Source of the DNA: Sinohyriopsis cumingii | Lineage: Eukaryota; Mollusca; Bivalvia; Unionida; Unionidae | Direction of reading: 5' to 3' | DNA: 64,000 bases | NCBI GenBank assembly: GCA_028554795.2 | Contig: CM068841.1 | Location: forward strand, 21,624,308-21,688,307 | Part shown: positions 22,428 through 33,528 of the stretch, piece after piece | Position numbering within the stretch: position 1 is the stretch's first letter | Layout: each line of letters opens with the position of its first letter | Made by a program: the position numbers and the translations under genes | Notes under the pieces: model-generated | Told to the model about the DNA's origin: nothing | The model's input: only the letters and a program-made list of their open reading frames with translations | Databases searched by the model: none

Positions 22428-22947
22428 ATGGTGGATGCCACCTATATGGTGGAAAGGATAGAACATGAATGGAGGTATCCAGTTACCAAAACCTTTGTGA
22501 TACGTGAAGTGACAAGTCTGAAAGTAGCCATGGACCTGATACAATGTATTATAGAGGAAGAAATAGCAAAGTTAAGAGGTTTCATTCAACCTCCGTATGT
22601 GATAGTGGGCACATTGAAGGAGGCCCTTGATAATGTGATGAAAGTAAGGTGTTTTCTAGAAGACATATTGCATTGGATAGCGTGGACCTTTGTGACGTGG
22701 GGACTGGATCAACAAAAGAAAAGAAAAGAAATAATTAGAAAAGTGCTGGAAGAAGAAGTGAAGGAGATAAAAGACAGGTGGTCTGTAGAAAAAAAAAGGA
22801 CAAAGAAAACAGAAAGAATAAAGAGGAGTTTGAAAAACCGAACGAAAACTGGATGAAGGTGCAGGAGAAATTTAGATCAGTGGGTCATCCTGACTGGATT
22901 CTATAGACAGAAAACAAGAATATCAAATGATTGAAGAACTGGAGTAA
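22428..22947 (+). pseudogene. Accessory small gene d, helical protein with histone-type 3' end
   Basis: The main frame has 142 codons: MVDATYMVERIEHEWRYP, a central helical part (LKVAMDLIQCIIEEEIAKL) and a Lys/Glu-rich end, to TGA 22,854. Coding-like sequence continues in other frames to RKQEYQMIEELE and TAA 22,945, ten-odd bases before a hairpin, so the original gene was probably about 170 codons with at least one shift in the A-rich stretch near 22,790. Unknown function. A repeated promoter lies upstream. Confidence 0.45.
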
Positions 22948-22959
22948 ATATAATACCCA

Positions 22960-22997
22960 AGGGCCTTTTTCAGGGCTACTCATATGTCTCAAAAAGA
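22960..22997 (+). terminator. Histone-type 3' stem-loop and downstream element, copy 4
   Basis: GGGCCTTTTTCAGGGCTACT (22,961-22,980) has a CCT-TTTTC-AGG core in a histone-like frame, followed 8-17 bases later by TCAAAAAGAT. Thirteen bases after the probable stop of gene d. Confidence 0.45.
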
Positions 22998-23162
22998 TTT
23001 GCTTTTTTGCCTAAAATGTTTTTGTCGGTTGTATAGTTTGCTATGTTTGTTGGTTTGTCTGTTGTATTTGTGTTATATCTGTCTCTGTCCAGCTAATCCC
23101 GTTCCCGCCAAGCGTTCTATGTTTTTTTTCCACGCTATTTTGGTCCCGATTAAGATCAAACG

Positions 23163-23427
23163 CTTGCTACATTGCTACCCATGTTCAGTCCTATGAAGTC
23201 ACCTTACCTGTTCCATACCTTATTTCCCTAGAGAGGTCTAATACCTTTTGTTCCTCTATAGTCCCACCCATGTTAAAAAAAATTCTCTATGTTAAATTCC
23301 CATTGTCCCATTGTCCCTAGACTGGCCCACAATGATAAATTTCCCATTGTCCCCAGAGTGCCGGGACTCTGTTTTTAATGGTAAGTCCCATTGTCCCTAG
23401 AGTTCCCCAGTTCCCCAATATACTACT
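23163..23427 (-). repeat. Right terminal inverted repeat of the decayed Polinton
   Basis: Reverse complement of 8,446-8,690 with about 20 bp of extra sequence. The outermost bases are TACTACT. Between this and the hairpin at 22,997 I see no gene. Confidence 0.75.
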
Positions 23428-23570
23428 ATTATGAGAAATTGCATAATTTCGATAATTTCGAGGAAGGTCTTGTTTATTCCCGTATCTGTTGGATGTTACG
23501 ACCGTCCATAATCGTGAATTGTAAACTAGGTGTAACTAAGCATAGTCCGAGACAGTGAGTTTGACATGTA

Positions 23571-23572
<2 letters not shown>

Positions 23573-23662
<90 letters not shown>
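23573..23662. repeat. (TA)n microsatellite
   Basis: About 90 bp of uninterrupted TA repeats between the Polinton and integrin exon 1. Confidence 0.95.
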
Positions 23663-23666
<4 letters not shown>

Positions 23667-24089
23667 ACCTCATGTTCTTCTACAGTAAAATCTACTGCGT
23701 GTTAAATAGGCCTTGAGTAGGGACAAGAGGGTAAACCTATTTTTCCATTAGTATTCTATAGTTAAATGCCGCAGCATGTCAAACAGTTTTCAGTTTCACT
23801 TGACTGGCATGCGTACGATAACATATCCTGTTGCAAAGATCTGACGTGGACGTAAGTGGTTTCCGGTAAACACTTCAATTTCTCTCTCAATCTCTTTCAC
23901 TTTTCGATTGACTCTCTTTACAGCAAAATCAGTTGTGGTTTGGAATGTGAAAGGCCTACAACGATCTGGCTGGTGACGCATGGGGACGGCAGCTAGGAAA
24001 GATATCCAGTGCAAAACTCCCTGGACGGAATACACATAATTTTACAAATTACTAGCGTTGATAAGACCAAGTTGGTAAAAAGAGAAGCA
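23663..24089. other. Upstream region of the integrin gene
   Basis: The likely promoter or 5' untranslated region. I see no clear TATA box. The minus-strand 79-codon frame (24,035-23,796) has no recognisable content. An upstream in-frame ATG at 24,009 also exists. Confidence 0.35.
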
Positions 24090-24292
24090 ATGCAATTTTT
24101 AAAATGTTTTCACTTTTGTGAAATGTGGAGACCTCTAATTGTGGTGTTTATATATTCCATATGTCTCACAACAACCTCGAATGCTTTCAATATCATGGAA
24201 AAGGACGCTCCAGTGTTTACGGGAGGTAACCTTAGGGACAGCTACTTTGGATATACAGTTGCTATTCATTCTGATGATGGAGCTAACAAATG
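24090..24292 (+). CDS. Integrin alpha, exon 1 (signal peptide and start of beta-propeller)
   Basis: Cell-surface adhesion receptor subunit. ATG 24,090 is chosen because a hydrophobic signal peptide (LIVVFIYSICLTTTSNA) follows within 40 residues and leads into FNIMEKDAPVFTGG and SYFGYTVAIH, the first FG-GAP repeat. An in-frame ATG at 24,009 and a later one at 24,123 are alternatives. The exon ends at TG|GTATGT, and the last two bases form a Trp codon with the first base of exon 2. The donor junction is copied about 48 times in the satellite that follows. Confidence 0.85.
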
Positions 24293-25866
24293 GTATGTTG
24301 TACAGGATACCAGTCTAACAAATGGTATGTTCTATAGGATACCAGTCTAACAAATGGTATGTTCTATAGGATACCAGCCTAACAAATGGTATGTTGTATA
24401 GGATACCAGTGAATGTACAAATGGTATGTTGTATAGGATACCAGTCTAACAAATGGTATATTGTATAGGATACCAGTCTAACAAATGATATGTTGTATAG
24501 GATACCAGTCTAACAAATGGTATGTTGTAAAGGATACCAGTGAATGTACAAATGGTACGTTGTAAAGGATACCAGTCTAACAAATGGTATGTTGCAAAGG
24601 ATACCTGTGAATGTACAAATGGTATGTTGTAAAGGATGCCAGTCTAACAAATGGTATGTTGTAAAGGATACCAGTCTAACAAATGGTATTTTGTATAGGA
24701 TACCAGTCTAACAAATGATATGTTCTATAGGATACCAGTGAATGTACAAATGGTATGTTGTAAAGGATACCAGTCTAACAAATGGTATGTTGTAAAGGAT
24801 ACCAGTCTAACAAATGGTATGTTGTAAAGGATACCAGTGAATGTACAAATGATATGTTGTATAGGATACCAGTCTAACAAATGGTATGTTGTATAGGATA
24901 CCAGTGAATGTACAAATGGTATGTTGTAAAGGATACCAGTCTAACAAATGGTATGTTGTAAAGGATACCAGTGAATGTACAAATGGTATGTTGTAAAGGA
25001 TACCAGTCTAACAAATGGTATGTTGTATAGGATACCAGTCTAACAAATGGTATGTTGTATAGGATACCAGTCTAACAAATGGTATGTTGTATAGGATACC
25101 AGTGAATGTACAAATGGTATGTTGTAAAGGATACCAGTCTAACAAATGGTATGTTGTATAGGATACCAGTCTAACAAATGGTATGTTGTATAGGATACCA
25201 GTCTAACAAATGGTATGTTGTATAGGATACCAGTGAATGTACAAATGGTATGTTGTATAAGATACCAGTCTAACAAATGGTATGTTGTATAGGATACCAG
25301 TGAATGTACAAATGGTATGTTGTAAAGGATACCAGTCTAACAAATGGTATGTTGTATAGGATACCAGTGAATGTGCAAATGGTATGTTGTATAAGATACC
25401 AGTCTAACAAATGGTATGTTGTATAGGATACCAGTGAATGTACAAATGGAATGTTGTAAAGGATACCAGTCTAGCAAATGGTATGTTGTATAAGATACCA
25501 GTGAATGTACAAATGTTATGTTGTAAAGGATACCAGTCTAACAAATGGTATGTTGTATAGGATACCAGTGAATGTACAAATAGTATGTTGTATAGGATAC
25601 CAGTCTAACAGATGGTATGTTGTATAAGATACCAGTGAATGTACAAATGGTATGTTGTAAAGGATACCAGTCTAACAAATGGTATGTTGTAAAGGATACC
25701 AGTGAATGTACAAATGGTATGTTGTAAAGGATACCAGTCTAACAAAAGGTATGTTGTATAGGATACCAGTGAATGTACAAATGGTATGTTGTAAAGGATA
25801 CCAGTCCAACAAATGGTATGTTGTATAGGATACCAGTCTAACAAATGGTATGTTGTATAGGATACT
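24283..25866 (+). repeat. Minisatellite built from the exon 1 splice-donor junction
   Basis: About 48 tandem units of 32 bp (starting CTAACAAATGGTATGTTGTA) or 35 bp (starting GAATGTACAAATGGTATGTT), all ending GGATACCAGT. The first unit includes the last ten exon bases, and every unit repeats CAAATG|GTATGT, the real 5' splice site. The two unit types alternate irregularly. Frames on the minus strand are a by-product. Confidence 0.95.
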
Positions 25867-26406
25867 AGTGGTTGTATCACTAGTGCGCGAGATTGTGATC
25901 AAGGGGTTCAGATTCATTCAGGGGTTAGTGTGTATGTGTCACTGGGTTTACACATATTTACTTAAAATAAGCCATGCATAGGAAATATATCTTGGCACTT
26001 TACATGTATGTTTGTATGGATGGATGGATGAATGGATGGATGGATATACTGATAGACATCGGAAAACAATCAGAATGAACGAGAATAAATAGATGGATAA
26101 ATAATCGATAGATGGATAAATGGATAAATATATTATTTTCATTTTCACAGTTGATGATTACGAAAGAAATCATTTTATGGTTGGGCAAGGGTATTAAGAG
26201 TCTACTTATGTGAACGTATACGGCAATATATTTTTGTGATGTCAAGTTGAATTCGTGAACACATGAGCTTCATGTGACGGTACTGGGATATATATTGTGC
26301 TGAAGGAAAGGAAATGATATCGAGTCACATTGTATATGATCGGAAAATGTTATTGTCACTAATGAGGTATATATATAAAGATACATACATACATATGACA
26401 GAGAGA

Positions 26407-26437
<31 letters not shown>

Positions 26438-26516
26438 GAGATTACGATTCAAATTAACTGTTTTTTAACCCGTCCTGTTGGTGTTGATTAAATATTTCAT
26501 TTTTCTCTTACTAAAG
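25867..26516. other. Rest of integrin intron 1
   Basis: Contains GGAT/GATA-type short repeats (26,018-26,130) and a GA tract (26,400-26,437). It ends in the acceptor TTTCTCTTACTAAAG. No gene. Confidence 0.6.
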
Positions 26517-26632
26517 GATATTTGTTGGAGCCCCACGAGACAATGATACGGAATTACAAAGTATTGATCGTCCTGGCGTCCTGTACAAATGCAAAATGAA
26601 CACCACCTCGTGCCAGACCATTGTAGTAGATG
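26517..26632 (+). CDS. Integrin alpha, exon 2
   Basis: 116 bp between a CTAAAG acceptor and a TG|GTAAAT donor. Encodes IFVGAPRDNDTE, the conserved second half of the first propeller repeat, and YKCKMNTTSCQT, with a cysteine pair that often forms the first propeller disulphide. Phase 2 in, phase 1 out, in agreement with exons 1 and 3. Confidence 0.9.
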
Positions 26633-26824
26633 GTAAATCTGCGCCAAAAATCTCTCCAATTTTTTACCTATCTTACCTCTACCTTATCTACCAACTACCT
26701 AGCTTCCTAGTCAACCATCTAACTACGAAGTCTCTCCTTGTTTCTATCTATCGTACCTACAGTATGACCATCTATAATACACTTACTAGTTACAACACGT
26801 ATGTACATTGATAAACACTGACGT

Positions 26825-27195
26825 GCGCACACATACATACATACACACGCACGCACGCATGCATGTATACACGCACGCACGCACACACACACGCACGCAC
26901 GCACGCTCGCATACATACATACATACATACATACATACATACATACATTCGAGTTGGATTCGGACAATGCGGTTATGTGAGAACGCTTGCCAGTAGTTTC
27001 TCGTGGGTCGGTGGTTCTTTCCGGGCTTTTCCCAGGTTCTTCCTCCACCATTAATACTGGCCGCCATGTGTAGCCTATCGTGTGCTGAAAAATGGCGTTA
27101 ATCCCCACACAACAACAACAACATCCATCCATCCATCAATCCATACATACATACATACATACATACATACATACATACATACATACATACATACA
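26825..27195. repeat. ACGC and CATA microsatellites flanking a SINE copy
   Basis: Mixed ACAC/ACGC/CATA repeats at 26,825-26,948 and CATA repeats at 27,143-27,196. Long frames here on both strands are low-complexity artefacts. Confidence 0.9.
26952..27124 (+). mobile_element. 5'-truncated SINE, same family as 30,826-31,077
   Basis: Aligns with the body of the intact SINE from GGATTC onward (TCTCGTGGGTCGGTGGTTCT and TATCGTGTGCTGAAAAATGG are shared) but lacks the tRNA-like head. Ends in AACAACAACAACA and sits between two CATA tracts. Confidence 0.85.
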
Positions 27196-27199
27196 TGTG

Positions 27200-27690
27200 T
27201 CATATGAAGAAAAAAAACTACATATAGAATTACACTGTTATAAGTTTTTCATTTCATTTTCGTTACTATCTCGAACTTAATGTTAAGCACATAACACTAT
27301 AGACGTATTAACTTTTCGAAATATTATCATCATCAAGCAGCTGTTAAAAGATTAGTACCTTGCTCCGCCAAATGACTGCAGATTTGCATAATTGCAGGTA
27401 TTGAGATATTTCGTTTTGTCAATACGGTAGCTGACACGAGTATTACTATTGTATTTTTGTCAATTTTCTGTTCTATTTTATGATCTTGTATTCTCATGAA
27501 TTTGTTTAATCTGATGTAATCTCTTTTTTAAGAGGAAATAAAGTCAGTCAGTCAGTCAGTCATACATACATACATACATGCAAACGACTTACGCAAATAA
27601 CTAAATAATCTTTTAATGATTCTAATTTCACTCCATCTATGCTTGAACCACTTTCACATTTCAGCATTTCAAATTTAAGTTTGTGATCAA
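27200..27690. other. Intron 2 spacer, nothing recognised
   Basis: AT-rich with a short GTCA repeat (27,543-27,562) and a CATA tract (27,562-27,580). No coding signal. Confidence 0.5.
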
Positions 27691-27693
27691 GTA

Positions 27694-27774
<81 letters not shown>
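27694..27774. repeat. (TA)n microsatellite
   Basis: About 80 bp of TA repeats. Confidence 0.95.
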
Positions 27775-27775
<1 letters not shown>

Positions 27776-27903
27776 TATAAACCAACAATGAACAGTGTAA
27801 AACTAGTATCTAAGTGGCCTGAGCGATTTAAACTCTTAATGAGTCTTTTTCAAAGGCAAATACAAAACATAGACAAGACAATCAAATAAAACAGAAAAAC
27901 CGT

Positions 27904-27915
27904 TGTGTGTGCGTG

Positions 27916-27966
<51 letters not shown>
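27904..27966. repeat. (GT)n microsatellite
   Basis: GTGT repeats, interrupted near the start by GCGTGTTTT. Confidence 0.95.
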
Positions 27967-27967
<1 letters not shown>

Positions 27968-27984
27968 TTTGGATTTTTAACATA

Positions 27985-28265
27985 ACTTTAACAATCTTTA
28001 AGTCATATCGCCACGATATCTGCAGTGTGGCAGTTTAAATTGATGTTTAGCAATTGGGCATCATACCTCTGGCATGCATCATGATATCTCACCCATGATC
28101 GTGACACCAGGTACCAGGCCAACCAGTCCTAAAACTGAACTCTTAATGCTGAGCGCCAAGCGAGGGAGCTGTTCGTACCATTTTTATAAGTGTTTGGGAT
28201 GATTTGGCCGGGGATCAAGCCCACGACCTCCCGCATCCGAGGCGGACGCTCTAACCACCAGGCCA
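27985..28265 (-). mobile_element. tRNA-derived SINE (second family)
   Basis: On the minus strand the head reads TGGCCTGGTGGTTAGAGCG (A box) and, after CCGCCTCGGATGCGGG, GTCGTGGGCTTGATCCCC (B box), an RNA polymerase III promoter. An unrelated body with no tRNA acceptor pairing follows toward 27,985, so this is a SINE and not a tRNA gene. The exact 3' end and target duplication are unclear. Confidence 0.75.
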
Positions 28266-28479
28266 AACTTTACATGTCTGTTTCTACAGGAATCAAACCT
28301 TTAAATTTGTTATGTTTCAGCTAGTTTATTTCAACTTGTTGCTGATGCTGGAAAACATTTTTTTAAGTGACGCTAGGTTCTACCAAAAACTAGACCATGA
28401 TCCAACACTGGAATATGCAAAAACCATCACACATGTTATTGGCGAGGAGTACCAAATTGGGCACATAGACCAACAAAAG

Positions 28480-29300
28480 GCCAGTACGAACAGGAACAAT
28501 TCGATGAGCTAGAAAAGGCTGCAGAACCGAATGTACGGAAATTCTACAGAATAGTAAGACTGCATAAGACGGGACAGAGACAAGATATTTCTGAACTAAA
28601 AGTGGAAGGAGAAATAAGACGGGACCCTCATTTGATTCATGATACATAGCGCAGGCATTTTTAAACTTTAGGAACTGAAACACCAGCTATTCATTTTAAC
28701 GAATCGTTTGCAGCTGAAATTAGAAACAAAATGAAGAATATTATGGATTCATATATTGAAGACGGAACAGATAAGGATATGTTTAAAACCAAATTACAGA
28801 ATGACATTGAAGAGGCTGTACGCGAGCTGAAGAAAAATAAATCATGTGGACATGATAAAATATATGCAGAGCATTTAAATTGTACCTGTCAATCGATTAG
28901 TTCTATTTTGTGCAAATTATACAATCGCATCATCTTCTTGGCAACGTATCCTGACTACTTCAAAACTGTAAATGTTATACCTAACTTCAAAGGCGTGTAA
29001 AAAGACTCACTAGATATGAATAACTATAGAGATATCTCAGTGGTTCCCGTTTTTCAAAAAGTATTTGAAAAAATATTGTTGAAGAGGTTAACTCTTTTTA
29101 GTGAAATGATCAATTTCCCTCACCAATTACAGCAAGGATTTCGAGGCGAATGCAGTGGCATCACTGCAGCCTTTATTATAAAAGAGGGAATAGCCCATTA
29201 TTTAGAATGTCACTCAAACGTTTATGTTGCATTCCTGGACATTGTGAAGGCCTTTAATACGTAATGGCACGATGACCTCTTTTAAAAGCTATTATCTCTC
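28480..29300 (+). mobile_element. LINE reverse transcriptase fragment
   Basis: Broken plus-strand frames show LKKNKSCGHDKIYAEHL (about 28,832), NNYRDISVVPVFQKVFEK (about 29,018), QQGFRGECSG (about 29,130) and FLDIVKAFNT (about 29,235). These are the first reverse transcriptase blocks of a non-LTR element. The FADD block is missing. Truncated at both ends, in integrin intron 2. Confidence 0.75.
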
Positions 29301-29770
29301 GAAGTTATCGGAAAACTGGGAGATTGATTCGAAATTCTTTTCGAGAAGTTAAAGCCCTTGTTCTGCTCAATGGCCATCATTCGAAACCATACTCAGTCAA
29401 TTAAGGAAAGAAGATGTCGATGAATGCATATTCCATATTGAATTGATATAAAGTCCTGTATCCTCCATTTGTATTAATATGTTATCTTTAAAATTTAAAT
29501 GTAAAAAAAATATTTCTTTTATTACCCTCCGTTTTCTCTCTTTTCTTAGCATCTTTCCATTCATTTCAAATTGACGAAAATATTTGTAATGTACTCTTTA
29601 CATGTTTATTTTATAGCTGAAATATTGTATAAATGTGTTATATGTATGTATCATCTATCTTTATGTCAGCCAATCTTTTAATTACAAAATACAAAAATAA
29701 ATAAACAATCTTAATATATTTTTGTATTCATCCTTGTATTTATTAATGGCCGTTACGGAGTTTTAAATCC
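29301..29770. other. Intron 2 spacer, nothing recognised
   Basis: AT-rich sequence without coding signal. Confidence 0.5.
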
Positions 29771-30100
29771 CTCATCATAGCATGTGTCAGTATACGCCTC
29801 ATCATAGCACGTGTCAGCATACGCCTCATCATAGCACGTGTCAGCATACGCCTCATCATAGCACGTGTCAGCATACGCCTCATCATAGCACGTGTCAGCA
29901 TACGCCTCATCATAGCACGTGTCAGCATACGCCTCATCATAGCACGTGTCAGCATACGCCTCATCATAGCACGTGTCAGCATACGCCTCATCATAGCACG
30001 TGTCAGCATACGCCTCATCATAGCACGTGTCAGCATACGCCTCATCATAACACGTGTCAGCATACGCTTCATCATAGCACGTGTCAGCATACGCTTCATA
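29771..30100. repeat. 27-bp minisatellite, about 12 copies
   Basis: Unit ACGCCTCATCATAGCACGTG plus TCAGCAT, almost identical in every copy. Because 27 is a multiple of three, several frames stay open on both strands. Each copy carries a CACGTG E-box palindrome. Confidence 0.95.
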
Positions 30101-30812
30101 CATTATTACATTTATTGTCTGATTCTTCTTATCCTATTTTCTGCCATGATAAAATTCATCAAATGCCCTTCATTGAAACTGTCATTTTACACTCTTCAAA
30201 ATGGATCAATAACTTGAAAACAATTGGGTATTTATCAGATAGAATTAAGAATGAGTGAGCGAAAACAAAGAATGCAAACAACAATTAAAAGCTTATAATC
30301 CAAATGGAACAGACAAAGAAGTAGATGCGAAAATTGACTGATAAAGATTGAGAAGCAATGACGCAAAATAAAATTGTAAAATAATGTAAAAAAATTTAAA
30401 ATGCGAAAGCATGAAAAATATTAACGTCCATTTGAGATGCAATAATGCTAGGAGTAACAACTTTGATTAGTACAATTATTCCAATCTAAATTAGTTATAA
30501 ACAGGGTTGAAACAACATTATATAAGATATGGAATACGAGATTTTACTGGGTTTTTATCAGTTAGCTTATGACTATCTACATTAAGTGTAAGTTCAGTAG
30601 CGTTTAAGCACATTCATTTGCAACAAAAAACAAGAGAAGAATCAGACACTAAAGCTCTTTAAACTCGGCTAGGTACTACACAATAAACAATAAACGGAAA
30701 CAGACTCATCCATAATGAGTACTAGACATTTTGCAATCAATACAGTTTTCCTTTTGGTCAAGTTGTAACAACTACTGTCTCTTTTTAAAACAAAATCAAG
30801 ATATAAAACAGG
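30101..30812. other. Intron 2 spacer, nothing recognised
   Basis: AT-rich sequence. The frame running out of the minisatellite to 30,258 has no independent support. Confidence 0.5.
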
Positions 30813-31090
30813 CTAACACATCTGAGGGGCCCCGAGTGGCCGAGTGGTCTAAAGCGCTCTCCGTTACGGATCACTGCCATCTCACCTCTGTCTGCGCCTG
30901 TTCGAGTCTCGGATTCAGCCAATGTGGGTATGTGAGAAAGCTTGCCAGTAGCTTCTCGTGGGTCGGTGGTTCTTTCCGGGGTTTTCCCGGGTTCTTCCTC
31001 CACCATTAATACTGGCCGCCATGTATAGCCTATCGTGTGCTGAAAAATGGCGTTAAACCCGACAATAACAACAATAACTAACACATCTGA
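30813..31090 (+). mobile_element. Complete tRNA-derived SINE with 13-bp target duplication
   Basis: The SINE proper is 30,826-31,077. Its head GCCCCGAGTGGCCGAGTGGT, then CTAAAGCG, is an A box like that of Leu/Ser tRNAs, with CTGTTCGAGTCTC as the B box. The body matches the copy at 26,952, and the tail is AACAACAATAA. CTAACACATCTGA stands on both sides (30,813-30,825 and 31,078-31,090). The exact duplication points to a recent insertion. Confidence 0.9.
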
Positions 31091-33084
31091 AACAATCACA
31101 AGGGAGTGAGTACAGTTCTTGATAGAAGAGAACAAGTTCTTAAGTTCTAGAACAAGTCTCAAGTTAGTGAATCAAAATTAATTTTGATTCAGAATCGTAA
31201 AGTCCCGTTTGCTAAAGTATATATTCAAAAGTTTGTTACTCATATATGATGAATATAATTTACAGGTACACAATTATTTTATTCCATAAGAATGATCATT
31301 TTACCCATCTCTTGTAATCGACATGCATATGTGAACATTCCTCTCTTTTACTGGCTCTGACCGTTCTTATGAACCTTTTAGATTTCGTTTTTGTTCTTCA
31401 GACACATTGAGGGATATATTCATCTGCAACAGTATAAATACATTTTATCTTCATTGTAAAGTTTGAATATTTTTCTAAATTAGATTGTTATGACCCATGT
31501 GCATGAATTTTGAGGGTATTAATAATAGATTCTGTTCCATTATTAGAAAACCTTACATTTATATTTTTAACATTAAGGCATGCTTATTTAGGTCAAATCT
31601 ATTCATGTAAACCTCTGTATATGATGTAGCTCTTCTGGGACTGTGTATGGTTAGAAAAGTCATTCTGTTGAAAACCTCTTTTATACCATTGTATATTCCG
31701 TGATCAAATGGTATATGTAACATGTCAAATACCCGTTCAATTACATCATCAGCTGGATTTTAATTATGTTTATACCACTTGATCCATCAGATGTTTTCTT
31801 CATGAAATTTAATATTTCCTTGTTTGTATAGTGAACCTTTATCATGTTTATTGGTAATTTGCTACTATTAGGCTGTTTATTCTCAACGGCTCATTTCTTT
31901 CACTATTTACATCACAATGATTTTGGCATTACTTTATCAACTTTGATATTTCTTATTAGGTTGATTTCTTCTCTCCATTTTGATCATTGGTTTATTATTT
32001 CTATAAACACAACAAATAGGTTTTCGTCAGATATCCTGTATGATTTTGAGTTATAATGAGTAATCAGTCTTTCAATTCAGCGTATGTTATTTTCTTTTCA
32101 TCGCATGTATTCAGTTTATAACGTTCATATCTTTAGCCGCTAGCAATGAAGTACTCAAATTCTTATTCCTGAACAGGTCCGAGTGTATCGAAATTTATTA
32201 AATTACTAAAGTCCATTAAAGCTACGGAGGATAGAGATCTGGGAAATAAAATGTTTAAATAGCACTAATTGAAATTAATAATATCATGAATGCCACTTAA
32301 GTTATATTCTCTTTTTTCATTCTTTAAGACATGCATTTCACATGCCATATTTCATTTATAATCCTTATAATGCTATAAAGTAAATCATGTGGAATATTAC
32401 TTGTATAGTGATAACACTTATTTGTCTTCTTTGAAAAGAGTTCGTATTGACACGTGATTCAGCAAACATATTCTGGCGTATTTTAGAAGTCACAAATTAA
32501 CGCATTGTATTCTTACTTCGTATCACACACCATGTAAACTTGAATGCAGGTATTGATGTTTATGTGCATGTGTATTTTATTTAATTGTATACTTCATTAT
32601 AATCATCATTAATCACTTTGACTAAATTTGTAAACAAAAAGGCATCATCTCTAGATACCAATTTCGTGGTCGATTCGAGAAATAATATATAATCGCTATG
32701 AAAACAGATGAATCGATAACAATGTAGATTTGTGTAATTATTTATGAAGTGTACAAATTTTTTATTTTAGTCCTTGCTCCGTCATTCTTTTTTCCTAGTG
32801 TGCTTGAAAACTTTACTATTTTTCTTTTACTGATTTTGTCCCTAATGAGTGGATTGGATTATTAAAAAATTACTTTTGCTAGAAGTTGTGGATTTATTAC
32901 TTTAGTATAATTGTATTAATCAACGATTCGTTTACTGCATACATTATTTTTACCAGCAGTTGCATGTATTAACTAACTAGTCATGATTATAATGATACTG
33001 TGTTTATATTATAATGTCTTCATTCTGATAAAAGGCGTTTAATTGAACATAACGAATGAATACTGATCCCTGGTTAAATTTCAG
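31091..33084. other. Remainder of integrin intron 2
   Basis: About 2 kb of AT-rich DNA with no repeat or gene I recognise. Ends in the acceptor AAATTTCAG at 33,076-33,084. Confidence 0.6.
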
Positions 33085-33194
33085 TTAATACCTTACCCGA
33101 GAATATAACAGTCGCTGGAAAACAGAGGACTTTCATTCCCGGAAAGAATGGACAATGGCTTGGAGGGGCAATGGATATAAATAAAGGAAATGCG
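33085..33194 (+). CDS. Integrin alpha, exon 3
   Basis: 110 bp from TTTCAG| to GCG|GTAAGA. Encodes NTLPENITVAGKQRTF and NGQWLGGAMDINKGN. The WLG-G pattern marks the start of a propeller repeat. Phase 1 in, phase 0 out. The Polinton at 33,529 lies 334 bp into the following intron. Confidence 0.9.
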
Positions 33195-33521
33195 GTAAGA
33201 CAGTATTTATACGGGCCCAATAGATCTATTTAATTTGCCCTATCTTCACAAAGGAGGCCGTATCATATAGCTATGCCTCAGGAAAACCACTCGTCCTTCT
33301 TTACTGCTTTACGTGTACATGGGTCGAGTATATGCAGAATTGCACATACAGAATACATGTGTACATGTTCCATCCTTAACAAGCGCGTGTGTCAGGATCG
33401 ATTACTTTTGCCTGTGTTGTCATCTTATCAGTCTAGAACATGTGGCAAAGAAAGCCGATTTAATTTCCTGTTTTCCACTAACCAGACCAAATAAATCTCA
33501 GTAATGGTTCTTGACCTTTAA

Positions 33522-33528
33522 CAGGTAT
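33522..33528 (+). repeat. Target-site duplication, left copy
   Basis: CAGGTAT directly before the left inverted repeat; the same seven bases follow the right repeat at 48,640-48,646. Polintons usually duplicate 5-6 bp, so seven is slightly long; the extra base may be coincidental. Confidence 0.85.

Larger units (their letters stand above)
8446..23427 (+). mobile_element. Decayed canonical Polinton/Maverick
   Basis: Imperfect terminal inverted repeats start AGTAGTATA on the left and end TATACTACT on the right, enclosing 14,982 bp. The order on the plus strand is PolB, basic protein, chromodomain integrase, small membrane protein, penton, pX-like protein, hexon tail, protease, then three small accessory genes. 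Every core gene has stops or frame changes. I could not find a target duplication next to these ends. The inverted repeats at 1,090 and 19,665 cross this interval, so the history is probably more complex than one insertion. Confidence 0.6.

Noticed and set aside
24283..25866. CRISPR-like array
   Set aside because: Units are tandem without unique spacers, in a eukaryotic intron, and derive from the exon junction; it is a minisatellite.
27683..27889. 68-residue protein beginning in a TA repeat
   Set aside because: Low-complexity microsatellite translation without other support.
28200..28265. tRNA gene (minus strand)
   Set aside because: A and B boxes are present, but there is no acceptor stem pairing and a long unrelated body follows; it is a SINE head. 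The same holds for 30,826.
29743..30258. Long repeat-encoded proteins on both strands
   Set aside because: They exist only because the 27-bp repeat has no stops in several frames.
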